Below, one piece after another: positions 1 through 10,723 of a stretch of DNA of 64,000 bases; the first letter of the stretch is position 1; every line of letters begins with the position of its first letter. The translations under genes and the position numbers were made by a program. The DNA comes from Prorocentrum cordatum (Eukaryota > Sar > Dinophyceae > Prorocentrales > Prorocentraceae), in NCBI GenBank assembly GCA_963575745.1, contig CAUYUJ010019948.1:700633-764632 (forward strand), given 5' to 3'. The notes under the pieces were generated by a model. The model made no database searches. It was not told the origin of the DNA and saw only the letters and a list, made by a program, of their open reading frames with translations.

Positions 1-59
1 GTGCAACGTACACGAAGCATGCACGACACGTTGATGAACGGTCTAACACTGTCGTGCGA

Positions 60-312
60 AACGTATGCGAACCATGCACGACCCAAGGGGCCCCAAGAGA
101 GCCCCCAGCCTAAGAGGCCCCCAAGCAGGATCCAAGACTGCCTCGGGGGGGCCCTTGGTGGCCCAAGGGGGCCCCACGAGACCTTCCAGGCGGCCAAGAG
201 TGTCCTCAGGCGGCCCAGTAGGCCCCAATCGCGACCCTGGAGAGCTCCGCGGCGGCCCCACGGGAACCACAAACCTGTTTTACATTGGGTCCAAGGCAGC
301 CCAACGACGGCC
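60..312 (-). repeat. CTTGG-family dispersed repeat, partial, minus strand
   Basis: On the + strand this reads as runs of CCAAGAGGCCCC and GGCCCCCAAG, the reverse complement of the CTTGGGGCCTCTTGG body of the elements near 30, 34, 47, 49, 55, 58 and 63 kb. Only the body is visible; the conserved end modules are missing. Open frames across it are repeat artefacts. Confidence 0.7.
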
Positions 313-372
313 CCAATGAGACCCATAAAAGCTCCTGAACACGAACAACCATCACATGTGACAGCGTTCCTC

Positions 373-742
373 GGTGTCTTCTTCCTCCTCCGCCTCTCCC
401 ACGTCACCATCAGCATCATCATCAGAATCGCTTTGTCATCATCCCAGTCGTCGCCGTTATCGCTGTGGTAATCGTCGACATCATCATCGTCAGCATCGTC
501 ATCATCACACTCATTCGTATAATTGCTATTTGCTGCTTCACCATCAGCACTTCCATCGTGAGCATCATCATCTTCATCACCATCACCACCAGCATCACAA
601 AATATCCTCATCCGCGTCATCATCCTGTTCGCGTCTTCCTCATTAATCTCACCACCATCATCACAACTACAACCATCATCATCATCATCGTCGTCGCCCT
701 CACCATCAGCATCATCGTCACCACCATCATCATCATGCATGT
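373..742. repeat. Degenerate (ATC/CAT)n microsatellite
   Basis: About 370 bases of imperfect ATC/CAC/ATT triplets. All forward frames give His-, Ser- or Ile-rich peptides, as expected of a triplet repeat rather than a gene. Confidence 0.85.
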
Positions 743-1015
743 GTCTCTAATGTTTCATGTGCGTGTCAGGAATGCGCCTCTACGGTTCAGGCGTGTGTCT
801 CAATATAGGGTTTCTACGATTTAAGTGTGACATCAGTGTGTTCCTGAAGTTTAAAGTGTGCGTGTGCGTGTGTGTGTGTGTGTCAACATTGTGTCTCTAA
901 GACTTCAGTGCGTGTCAGGATTATGTCTCTAAGGTTGAAGTGCGTGTCGGGATTGTGTCCCAAATGTTTGAGTACGTGTCTAGGTTGTCTCTCCAATGTT
1001 TCAGTGCGCATGCGT
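743..1015. repeat. 32-bp minisatellite
   Basis: GTGTCTCTAA followed by TTCAGTGCGTGTCAGGAT recurs with a spacing of about 32 bases (for example 893, 925, 957), with diverged copies from 743. It surrounds a short (GT)n run at 856-882. No coding signal. Confidence 0.8.
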
Positions 1016-3690
1016 CTTTCAGAAGGAGAAGGCGGAAGGGGATGCATGAACCGTGGGGGACGTGTTAGGGTCTCACCCGGAGAACCAACCGATTCGGCGT
1101 TTGGCCCCGCTCGCATGCAGATTCATCAGTATGCCCGGGGAAGCAACCCTGTTCCCTAATAGCCACTTCCTACTGCCAGCCCCCAGCCTTTTCGGTGCAG
1201 CGGCCGCCACCAGTCTTCATGTGGAGGTCAGCCTCGACGGTGGTTGGTTCGCTAGACTCTGATCCGTCGTGATGCAGATCCATGGTCGATCTCCCTTCCC
1301 GTGGACGCCGCAGGAGGAGAGCGAGGCGGAGGGCCGCGAGGCCTCCGACGAGCAGGGCCTCGCGAAACCGGTGCCCGCGCCTCCGGGCGGCAGAGATCCG
1401 TTCAAGCAGCGGCGAAGCGCCCTGACTTGCCTATGGGCCCACCACGCAAACGTTCTGACAGCTATCACTGGCTTGCACGGAATGGCTGATGTTTGAAGCT
1501 CTTTTGGCTGAGATTTTTTTGGTTCGATCTTTCGATTATGTGGCTGCTAACAGTCGGATGCCGGTTCTTGGAATACCCTTCTTCTGTTCTACGAACATGT
1601 CGTGGCAGGGCTGGAATGCCTGGTCGGCCGTTCCCTGCTCATCTCTTTGGGCCAGCGGGGGTCGCCCTCCTCGAGCGCCCGCGGGCCAGGGCGAAGAGAC
1701 GCTCGGCCGCAGGGTGCGTGTCTTGTGGGGCCTGGGCTCTCTGAGCCTCGTCGAGTTTCTGAATAAGCGTCGGGGGGGCTTCACCCCCGCCGACAGCCCC
1801 ACATCGACCCCCGTCGCGGGCAGCCACCGCGCGCCGAAGGCGCTCCGACCTCCGTCGCGGCGCGACGACGATGCGAGGTTGACCCCCGCCGGGGGGGTGC
1901 CCCCCACGCATATGAAAACCCACAGTGTGTGGTCGGGGGAAGAAGGGCAGCGACACCGCACTCCACACTTTGGCCGAAGACGTGGTGCGGCTGACAAGAG
2001 GACCGCCATGGAGTGTCGGTTTGGCTTCGAGCCACGGGGCGCAGGTTTTGGCCACACTCGGGCAGACGTTTGGGCACAATTTCGGTCGTTGCACCCCCGT
2101 GAGAGAGAGAGAGAGAGAGACGAGGCTGCATGACAGTTGCGGGGGGTCGGCAGGGGCACAGGAGGAGGCGGCGGAGGAGGGAGGCCGGTGGACTGCGGGC
2201 AGGGGGGGCACCAGGCGGGGGCCAGAGCCCTCGCAAAATGCCCCGGAGCCCCAGCGTTCAAGAACGCTCTCACAGCGTTCCCGAGCTCTCGACACATTTT
2301 CCATACCCGCCGCCTGGTGTCAAATATCCCCCATCTGTCCTGGCCCGATTGTGTCCTGGTCCTGACATGGTTCTAGATCTGAGCACGGCAGATGACCACC
2401 ACTTGTTTAGCATCGGCATGAAACGCGCCGCGATCCGTTTTGGCGCAGTTGGGCTCTTGTTGGTCGCCGCTGTCGCGGCCCCGCCGCCAACGAGGACCAT
2501 CCCCCCCCCTCGCGGCCATGGGCTGGAACGGTGCTCCAAGCAAACGCGTCGGTGCATGTAATTTTGGTGTATATATTTTCTGGTTCACAGCGCTCGCTAT
2601 TCAGCACCAAGGTGTGCGGTTTGGGCGCCTATGCGCCGCGCTAAGCTCCTTTTCGCCGCGCAGTCGTGGCGTCGTCTGGTACGGTTTGCAGGCGCAGGTG
2701 CGGCGTCGTTTTGCAGGCGGTGGTTGGTCATACAAGTTGGCCTCGCATTGGAGGAGCGGGAACGGAGGGAAGGGAGCGCGAAGGGAGAGGGATGTTGAGG
2801 GGGGGGTGCGGAAGGGGAGCGGCGAAGGGGGCCAGATGAAGCCGGGCGGAGGATAGCAGCAGGGAGGCCGAGATTTTGAGCTCCGCTTCCGCTGACGACT
2901 GCCGCCCTTTCAACGGGGGTGCAAGACACGCCATCGTGGAGACTGGGAGGGGCAGGTCAGGGCGCGCGGGTAAGCACCTGCCTCGCAATGGCTAGGCCCC
3001 AGTCCGTCCGTGGCGTGGCGGCGAGGCGGAGGATGGTGGGTGGAGGCGGAGGTTGTGAAGGGGAGGCGAGGGAGGTGAGTGAGGAGAAGGGACGGGACAC
3101 TTGCACGGCCTTTCGGCTCAGTTCGAAGCTTCAGCTCTCGGCCAGGCGAGCATCCATGAATATTGTCTGCTGCGTCGCCCTCGTCCCAACCATATGTTCG
3201 TTTCGTTGGTTTGCTTCCTCTACCTCGAACAGGGCTCGCATTGCTCTGCGGGTTCTTCGTTGTGAGCATTGCGGATTCAGGCGCTATGGCCTGGTCTCCC
3301 CGCCTTTGCTTTAACGGTTTCCGACCGGGTGCGCGCGTGCCCGCAACCTCGTGCATGGCTCGAACGTTGCCGAGCTGTCGCGTTCGCGCCATGGGCGGCT
3401 TGATGCGCGCATGACGTCGGCCGTGTTGAATTGTTTTCGGTGAGTGGTGTTGCGCGTGAGGGTGTTGCTTCTGCTAGGCATTGTCGTACTGTCAAGAGGT
3501 CTCGAAGGATTCTTGCGGCAGCTCGTTTATTTGTCTCGGGAGGTCATGATTGGACCAATCACCAACAAAATACCCGCACCTCCGATTTGTTCCACGAAGT
3601 GAGGAACAAGTGTGAAGAAAGTGGCGTGCCTTTTCTGTCACTTCCTTATCTTTTGTTCGGTAACAGCATACGCCATGTACTTACTCTTCG
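1016..3690. other. GC-rich region without recognisable genes
   Basis: Long overlapping open frames exist on both strands (for example 1489-2133 + and 1536-2297 -), but their peptides are Arg/Pro/Gly-rich, mirror each other and show no family motif. A (GA)n run lies at 2100-2120 and a purine-rich patch at 2740-3090. I read this as unannotatable intergenic or decayed repeat DNA. Confidence 0.5.
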
Positions 3691-4280
3691 CGTATCCTTG
3701 CCCCTCCTCCACATCCCCGCCTCTCCCCCTCCCTCCTCATTCCCCCTCCGCCCTCCGTCGCTCCTCCCTCGGTCCGCCTTCTCCCCCCCTGATTGTTTCC
3801 TTTCCTTGCATGCCCATAACACGCTGGGGTCGTTTTTGTTCGGGGCCCAAGCCCGATATGACACCAGCCGGCGGGTGTAGAAAAGTCAGCGCCATGGGAA
3901 GTGATTGGTGGGACTGGTTGGACCTCGCATGTGTATGTGTGCATGTATGGTTTATATTTAAACATAGCTATACACAGGAACATTAACATATGAGGAGATC
4001 AGTGGCACGCGTGCTATGACTGTTGCGCAAAAAAGGAGTGGGAAGAGGAGGAGGAGGAGGCGGAGGAGGAGGAGAAGGAGGAGGAGGAGGAGGAAGAGTG
4101 GGGGAGAGAGGGGCGAGAAAGAGGCGAAGGAGGAACATCACGGGGGAGGGGACTGAAGGGCAGACGGGAAAGCAAACGGGGACGGATAAAAAGAAGGACA
4201 CAGGAGTCGGAGGACGAGGAGAGAGAATGGGGGAGGGAGGACGAGGAGGGAGGAGGCCGAGAAGGACAGGGGGGCGCCAG
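3690..4280. repeat. Pyrimidine tract followed by GGA purine tract
   Basis: A CCTCC-rich stretch at 3700-3800 and a GGAGGA-rich stretch at 4030-4280 lie on the same strand about 230 bases apart. They form low-complexity, roughly complementary arms that could pair or form triplex structures. No gene. Confidence 0.65.
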
Positions 4281-4735
4281 GAGCAGAGAATGAGTAAGTA
4301 GACAAAGGGGAAAACGTAACGGGAGGGAGCAGAAGCAGTCACAGAGGCGAAGACGGGGAACAGGGGTCTGCAGGGTGGGCATTCGGGACTGGCGGCCGAT
4401 CAAAAATTGGTGGCCACGGCGAAACCCAGGGGGCTGATCCGCGAGGACGACAGTGCCGAACTACACAGGTCGAGGCGGGGGGACGCGCTGGGTGGTGGTC
4501 GAAATGGTGGTGCGCTGGCTGTGGGGCGAGGGCGGGCGTGGCGCCAGTGCTGTGCCGAAGTAAAAGGATCGGGGCGCAGGGGGCGGGCTGACTGGCGGGT
4601 GAGGAGGAGGGAGGGCGCGAGAGGCATGCGACAATTTCCAGAGAAACCGCTAGTTTTAGGGCTCGGCCCTGAATTTAGGGATTCGGCAAAGAACCTAGGG
4701 GCACCCCAACGCGTGCCTCAAGGGCAATGTGGCGG

Positions 4736-6480
4736 ATACATGCATGCATGCATCCATACATGCATGCATATATAAGTGCGTACATGCATGCATGCATACA
4801 TACGCCTACACGCATACCCACATACACATACACACATACATACATACATACGTACATACATACATACATACATAGATGTGTATATACGTACATACAAACA
4901 TACATACATCTACATATACATGCACGTGTTTAACTCGCTGAATGTATTTAGACCCTCTTCCTGGCAAAAAAGGATCACACTTCCCCGCACTTGAAGCGGT
5001 TGTCTCACCTGGGGGGGCAATATGTTGAACGCGAGCCTAGAGGGGGAGTAGTGTTTGTTGTGGTGGGTTGACTGGCACGGTGCTGAAATTATCGGTCGGC
5101 GAACATCCACCTTGTATTGTTTCCAGTGGTGCTAAGGTAGCACCAGTGGGGGGGTTCTTGGCAACTTCCGCGGGTTCCGAAGATGTGCATTCATACATGC
5201 ATGGCCACTTGTATACGTACTTGCACACAGGCATACTTACATACATGCACACATGCTTACAGACATGCACACGACTACACACATGCATAATTCATACGTG
5301 TAGGCGTGCATACATAATACCGACAGGTATGCATGCATACGTACATAACTACACACATACATACATTCACACACGTGCATACATACAAGCATGGACTCAG
5401 TAATGCATTTATTCATACACACATTGATACATGCATGCATGCAACCATACACCATTTAGTCATGCGTATATGCAGATGTATGTCTCATATAGCTGTGCAC
5501 GTATGCATGCATTCATACCTACATGCATGTCTGCATGCATATATCTATATATTTATATATATGCACGCAGACATATGCGTACGCCCATACACTCAGCCAT
5601 ACATACATGCAAGCATGCATGCATGCATGCATACAAACATACAGACATGCATACACACATGAATGTCTACACACGTGCATGGATGCATACACTCAGACAC
5701 AACTACAGACACACAGCGACAACCATTCATATATTCACACACGTGCACATGCATGCATCCGCACATACATGCATGCAGGTAAGCAGACAGACAATCATAC
5801 ATACATGTTCGACCAGACTTGTATACATGCATACACGTACACACATGCATACATGCATCGATACCTACACCCAGACACATTTGCACACCGTTGCATTCGT
5901 ACACGCGTACGCACGTACACACATGCATGCATACATAGATAAGTCCCTACACACCTACATGCATACATACATACATACATACACATACACACATACACAC
6001 ATACATACACACATACATACACACATACATACATACATACATACACGCATACATGCACACATACATACTTACATACAGGAACACCTACACATCTACACAC
6101 CTGCATATCTCCATACCGACGTATCTGCACACATGCACATACACACGCACATACACACGTACACACAGGCATAATCACAATCATATCCACATACGCACAT
6201 GAAGACATTCGTACATACATGCATGCATTCATACATACATACATACATACATACATACACACATACACACATACATACATACAGACCCACATGCGTACCT
6301 TCATGCATGTATTCATTCATGCATCTATACATGTATACATACACACATACATGCATACACGAATCCATATCTGGGCAATCATACATACATGATACCAGGC
6401 AATCATACAATGCATTACTTATCGCATATCGATCTACATCGATATGTATAAGTTGTTCGTACGTGTCTGTACACATGCAC
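4736..6480. repeat. (CATA)n/(ATGC)n microsatellite block
   Basis: About 1.75 kb of CATACATACA and CATGCATGCA repeats, interrupted by unique sequence at about 4925-5185. All frames give alternating His-Thr-Tyr-Ile-Cys-Met peptides. Alternating purine-pyrimidine stretches have Z-DNA potential. It is among the longest low-complexity blocks here and is not coding. Confidence 0.95.
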
Positions 6481-6717
6481 GTACATCACACACGATATCC
6501 ATGTGGCGCGAGCAAAACTAGCTTGCCCTCCCCCTCTCCACATGCTCAGCTCCAAGCCTTGCGTGTGCCTTGTGCCCCTGGCAGGCGCCGAAGGCGAACG
6601 CGGCGGCCGTCGGCAAGGCCAAGGCGCCAGCAGGGCCAGCGAGCTCGTCCGCTGCGGGGGGCCAGGGCTCGAGCAGCTCAGGCATCCCCCCCTCTGCCGC
6701 CGAGGGGGGGATAGGGG

Positions 6718-6932
6718 AGAGTGCCCTCCCTCCCTTTCTCCCTGCTTCCCTTTCTCCTCCCCCCCTCCGCCCTCCTCTCCTCCCTCCCTCCTCCCTCGAT
6801 GTCCTCTTCTCCGTCCTCCTTTCTCCCTCCCTCCCCTCCTCTCTCTTCGCTCCCTCCTCCATTCCTCCCTCCTCCACTCCACCCCTCCCTCGTCGGCCTC
6901 CCTCCTTCCTGAGGCCTGGAGGGGGGGGGGGG
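6718..6932. repeat. CCTCC pyrimidine tract ending in a G13 run
   Basis: CCTCCCTCC repeats to 6912 are followed by an uninterrupted G run near 6920-6932. Ser/Pro/Leu-rich frames crossing it are artefacts. Confidence 0.85.
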
Positions 6933-6982
6933 GATCGGCGATGTCAAACTGAAGCAGATACAACTGCTTACATGTATACTTT

Positions 6983-7100
6983 TGGAGCGTTGCGCTGGGA
7001 CCTCCTTGCGGCGCCTCTGGCGCCGCCCCCGTCGCGCTCCGCGCGCCAGGGAAGTGGGTCCAGCGCAGATCCAAGAAATCCGAGCGGAGCTCCGAAAGGT
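6983..7100. mobile_element. GC foldback element (GGCGCC palindrome family), copy 1
   Basis: The centre GGCGCCTCTGGCGCCGCC is flanked by GCGCTGGGACC on the left and GGTCCAGCGC, then a GATCCAAGAAATCC-type arm, on the right, so the ~118 bases fold back on themselves. The same structure recurs at 17934, 46614, 53727, 59828 and 62756, with a half copy at 50888. It has no coding capacity and is interpreted as a MITE-like element. Confidence 0.75.
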
Positions 7101-8480
7101 TGTGATCCGCGCAGTTTGTTGTTCCTCGATATTTTTTCCCACCACCCTCCCTCCTCCCTTGTCGTTCCCCTTCCTCCTTGGGCGGGGGATCGGGGGCGCG
7201 CGCCAGGGTGCAACGTCCGTCCCTCTCGCTGCAGCGTTGAGGGGGGGAGTGAGCGAGGCCACGCGTGGGCTCCCAGGCAGGGATGCATCCACAACCCTCC
7301 CCCCCGGGGGATCGGTCTCCGGGGACCTCGGCGGGCAGTGGGGAGAGATGGGTGTGCTCGGGCCTCCCGTGGCCGGGTACGTCCGCATCTCGGCATCGCT
7401 CGGACGTGGGCATTTTTCTTTCGGCGAGGACCTTCGAGGAGCATCCTCGACCATTTGGCGAAAAAAACAAGCACGGAACGTAACTGGAAAAAAACACAGG
7501 AAATGGACGTCCGAGCGATGGCCAGACATCCACCGTCCGCTGGGGTCCCAGAACGTTGGTCCCCCAGGCGGTGATCCGGACACCGACGGGCGCTCAGTGA
7601 CGGCCCTCCCATGCAGGCGCTCACTCCACGGGCGGGACGGAGTGGCAACAACCGACCCGCTCGGCGCCCCCTCTGCCCTGCTGACGGCCCCCGGGCCAAC
7701 TCTTCCCACAGCCCGCCCTCCCCGCGCCTCCTCTCGACGGTTCGCCTGGCCGTGACTCTCGGCAGCCCGGTGGAACAGGCGCAGGAGGGAGCGGCCCGCA
7801 GTCAGCCCGCGGGCCTCCCGCTGACGGGAGTTGGAGCACCCCGAGCCCCCTCTTCCCTGGGCCGTTGTCAGGGGGGGCGGCCCGGGCGTGCGCCCAGAGG
7901 AAGTCTGGAAGAAGAGCCCCAGCCCGGCACAGACCCCCGCCAAGGCTCCGCAGCCGACGGGAGGGGGGAGGCGCTGCGGCCAGCGCCACGGCGCCCTTCG
8001 GTACAGCACCCCCCCCCCCAAGGAGCGCCTGTCCGACGCAGCCGTCGGCACTGGGCCCCAGGGGTGCTTGGCCTGGCCAGCCCCGCTCCGCCAGCGGTGC
8101 CAGGCCCTCCCGTGCCCGCGGCCCCAGCGGACCCGCGCCCAGACCCCTGCCGGCCACGCGGAGCTCCCCGCGGCGGGAAGGCAGGGGCTCGGCCCCCCCC
8201 GCGCGGGCGCCGGGCGCCGGGCGCTGCGACGCTGCCCCGCCGAGAGCTCCAGCTCAGGGCGCTCCCAGCCTGGCAGGGCCGCCCGGGCGCTCCCCGGCCC
8301 AGTGGGCCCGCGTCTTAGCCGCCCCCCCTTTCGGGAGCGGAAAAGAGGGGGGTGATTACTTAAGGGGGGTGGATTTCATGGCGCGGGCCATGATTTTTCC
8401 CCAGATCTCATGGTGCCTCTTCTTGTTTCATTACGTCCCAGGCCCCCCCGCGGGGCCGCGCACATGCCGCCCGTCATGAT
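7101..8480. other. Very GC-rich region without recognisable genes
   Basis: Overlapping long frames on both strands (for example 6678-8051 - and 7611-8318 +) are Arg/Pro/Ala-rich and carry no domain I recognise. The only internal structure I can support is the inverted-repeat element at 7392-7523. Confidence 0.45.
7392..7523. mobile_element. MITE, GGCATCGCTCGGACGT family, copy 1
   Basis: It starts GGCATCGCTCGGACGT and ends ACGTCCGAGCGATGGCC, giving inverted ends of about 16 bp. The interior (a TTTTTC run, then GAGGAGCATCCT and TTTGGCGAAAA) matches the copy at 51815-51939. No obvious target-site duplication. Confidence 0.75.
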
Positions 8481-9925
8481 TTGCGCCCCCCCCTCTTGGA
8501 CGCCCCCTTCTTGGCCGCTCTCGATAGCCGCCCCCCGCCCTGGGCTGACGAGCCCAAACAGGCCCCCATCGCCCCGCCCTTCCTCACTGGATGTGCTCTC
8601 TCCCGGCTGCATGCGGTCGCGATCGGTTCCTCCCCCCCACACCTGCTGGGACGCGCGTGCGTCGGCGACCTCGACTGCGAAGTCTCCCTCCCTGTCGGCG
8701 CCGCCAACTGGCGGCTGCAGTCCATCCTTAGCGACGCCGCTGATGCCTCGCGCCCTCATGATCCCCCCCAGGTCATACTAGCGACCTGTATGGGGGCGTC
8801 GGCTGTGGCCACTTGCGACGCTGGCTCGGCATTCTCCCGCACCCCGCCGCTCTGATTGCCCAAAGCCAGGGTCGGAGGCGAACTCGACATCGCTACGCGA
8901 GCGCACATGCTGTGGGGGCATCGGGTGGTCTGCACTGCGCAGCACCTCGCTGCCATGGGCAGCCTCGCGACATGGCGCCTCCGGGCTGTTTGGGGGGTCC
9001 AGTTTTTGGCCGTGCACTTCACGCGGGCACCGCCGGCCGAGCTGCCGACCACCCCCTGGTCATCCTCGCTCACTGCCTGTCGGAAGGGCCCAGCTCCTGC
9101 ATCACCCTGCATGCAGTGTCAAATCGGGCCTGTCCCTCTACAGGGGGAATATTCAAACATAATCAGACAATGCACTGGGGACGATTTGTTTTACATGTTT
9201 TTTAGCATTGTTGGAATCTTTGTTGAGTACCTTCAATTTTCCGCCCAAGATCCCCCTGTATGGGGACAGGCCCGACCTATATGCAGTGGAAGGCTGCAGC
9301 CTCGCGGGCGACGTGCCGTCCAGCATCCGCCAGCTGGGGCACTCCCTCGCTGATTCCCTTCTCGAGTTGGAGGGGGGAAATCTCGCTCCGCGCACCTGGG
9401 GACGACCTTCATTTCCACGCTGACGGGATCGCCCATCTCGCCCGACCTAGGATCGCCAACCCTGTCCTCCTTACCCGGGTTGCTGCTCAGCTTGGGGCGC
9501 TTTCCGCGGCGGACATGCCCATTGCTTGTTGGACCTCGAGCAAAGAGCAGGACGTCATCCGCGTCCCCGCGTGCAGGGGCACCCCTCCGCTCGTCTTCGC
9601 CCAGGCTAGCGCTATTGCCGCGGAGCTCGGCTTAGTGATGGGGCTGGCGGAGCAGGGTCTGCTTGTCATGCGCGCCCAGGCGGCTCTCTACGCCACCTTT
9701 CTGCAGGCGCTCCTGCTGACCGTCCCACGGTGCACCGTGGGGGCTTCCACCCTTGGGTCTATCTTGAATCGCTGGGTAGCCCTCCTGCCGCGCGACGCCC
9801 CCCCCCCCCCCGCGCCCTCCTCGCCTCTTCGCCCTCGACGGAGCCACGCGCGACCCCTCGGTCGCCAGGGCCACCCGCCGCGCTGCGCATCCACGGGTCT
9901 GCACTCTCGTTCCCACAGGAGTTGA
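8481..9925 (+). pseudogene. Unassigned coding-like region interrupted by a MITE
   Basis: From 8481 one frame runs through a single stop (near 8853) to about 9118. After the element at 9119-9280, a second frame (9260-9925, 221 codons) continues with Ala/Leu-rich, protein-like composition. I do not recognise a family. The interruption is clear: an hAT-like MITE sits inside with ATGCAGTG duplicated on both sides, so the sequence was continuous before insertion. It may be a decayed retroelement ORF given the neighbouring LINE, but no catalytic motif is visible. Low confidence that it was ever a protein gene. Confidence 0.3.
9111..9288. mobile_element. hAT-like MITE, family 1 copy A with target duplication
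   Basis: The element is 9119-9280 (162 bp). The left end contains TCGGGCCTGTCCCTCTACAG and the right end is its imperfect reverse complement, CCCCCTGTA followed by GGGGACAGGCCCGA. ATGCAGTG stands on both sides (9111-9118 and 9281-9288), a perfect 8-bp target duplication. On each side exactly five bases lie between duplication and TIR core. Copies B and C are at 45210 and 59587. There is no ORF inside, so it is non-autonomous. Confidence 0.9.
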
Positions 9926-10163
9926 TGGACGTGCGGTTGGCCCGACCAGAGCTCCGCACTGCGGGTGTCGCGTGGCCCTGGTGCGCCCAGCGTCCCTCGG
10001 GAAAGCCCTGCTCATGCTCCGACCTGACGGGCTCGGACACTGAGACTGAGGCGACGATAAATGGGGGGCGATCAATGGGAGGAGCAGCAAGGGCCGCCGA
10101 AGAGGGGCCCTTCTAGGGCCCCTGGCGGGGCCCTTCAGGGTCCAGAAGGGCCCCCAGAAGTAC

Positions 10164-10164
10164 A

Positions 10165-10202
<38 letters not shown>
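10164..10202. repeat. (TC)n microsatellite
   Basis: About 19 perfect TC units directly downstream of GGGCCC-rich palindromic sequence (10100-10160). Confidence 0.95.
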
Positions 10203-10723
10203 CAAATGTTATCGCCCCCCCACGGCACCACGCTCCTCGCCCTCGCCCTCCTCGTGACAACCGCTCTTGCCGCAGCCACCGCCCCGTGCGCCCGCCCGTG
10301 CCCTACTCCCTCCAGTTCCTCGTCCTCCTCTGCCCTCCAGCTTTCGATCCAGTCGGTCCGATCCGATAGCGGTCTGATATCGATCCGATCGGATGCGATC
10401 CGATCGATCCCATCGAACTTGGGCGGAATTCGCGCCCGGGAGGCGAGGCGCGGCAGGCCCCCCTCTGGCGCCTCCTCCTTTTCCTCCTCCTCCTCCTCCT
10501 CCTCCTCCTCCGGGGAGGAAAAAATAATAAATAAAAAAAAAAAAAACTCCTCCTCCTCCGTCCGGCCGCCGGGGTCTGCCCCGCCGCCCCCCGCGGTGCC
10601 TCCCCTAAACGTCCGCCCTGCGGCGCGATTCGCCGCCCGCTGGGCTGCCGCGGTTCGCCACCCGCCCAAGCGCCGTGCCCTGGGCGGGTCTCCTCGGGGG
10701 ACGACGAAAGCAGGAGTTCAGCT
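10203..10723. other. Upstream flank of the retrotransposon
   Basis: Contains degenerate GATCCGATCGGATC repeats (10340-10430), a (TCC)n run (10470-10512) and an A-rich stretch of AAATAATAAATA followed by 14 A (10519-10546). The retrotransposon 5' UTR may begin within it, but no boundary or promoter can be fixed. Confidence 0.45.

Noticed and set aside
5431-6174. 247-codon His/Thr/Tyr-rich ORF
   Set aside because: Translation of the (CATA)n block.
6415-8051. Long minus-strand ORFs of 372 and 457 codons
   Set aside because: They cross a pyrimidine tract, a foldback and a MITE, and contain only Arg/Gly/Pro-rich sequence.
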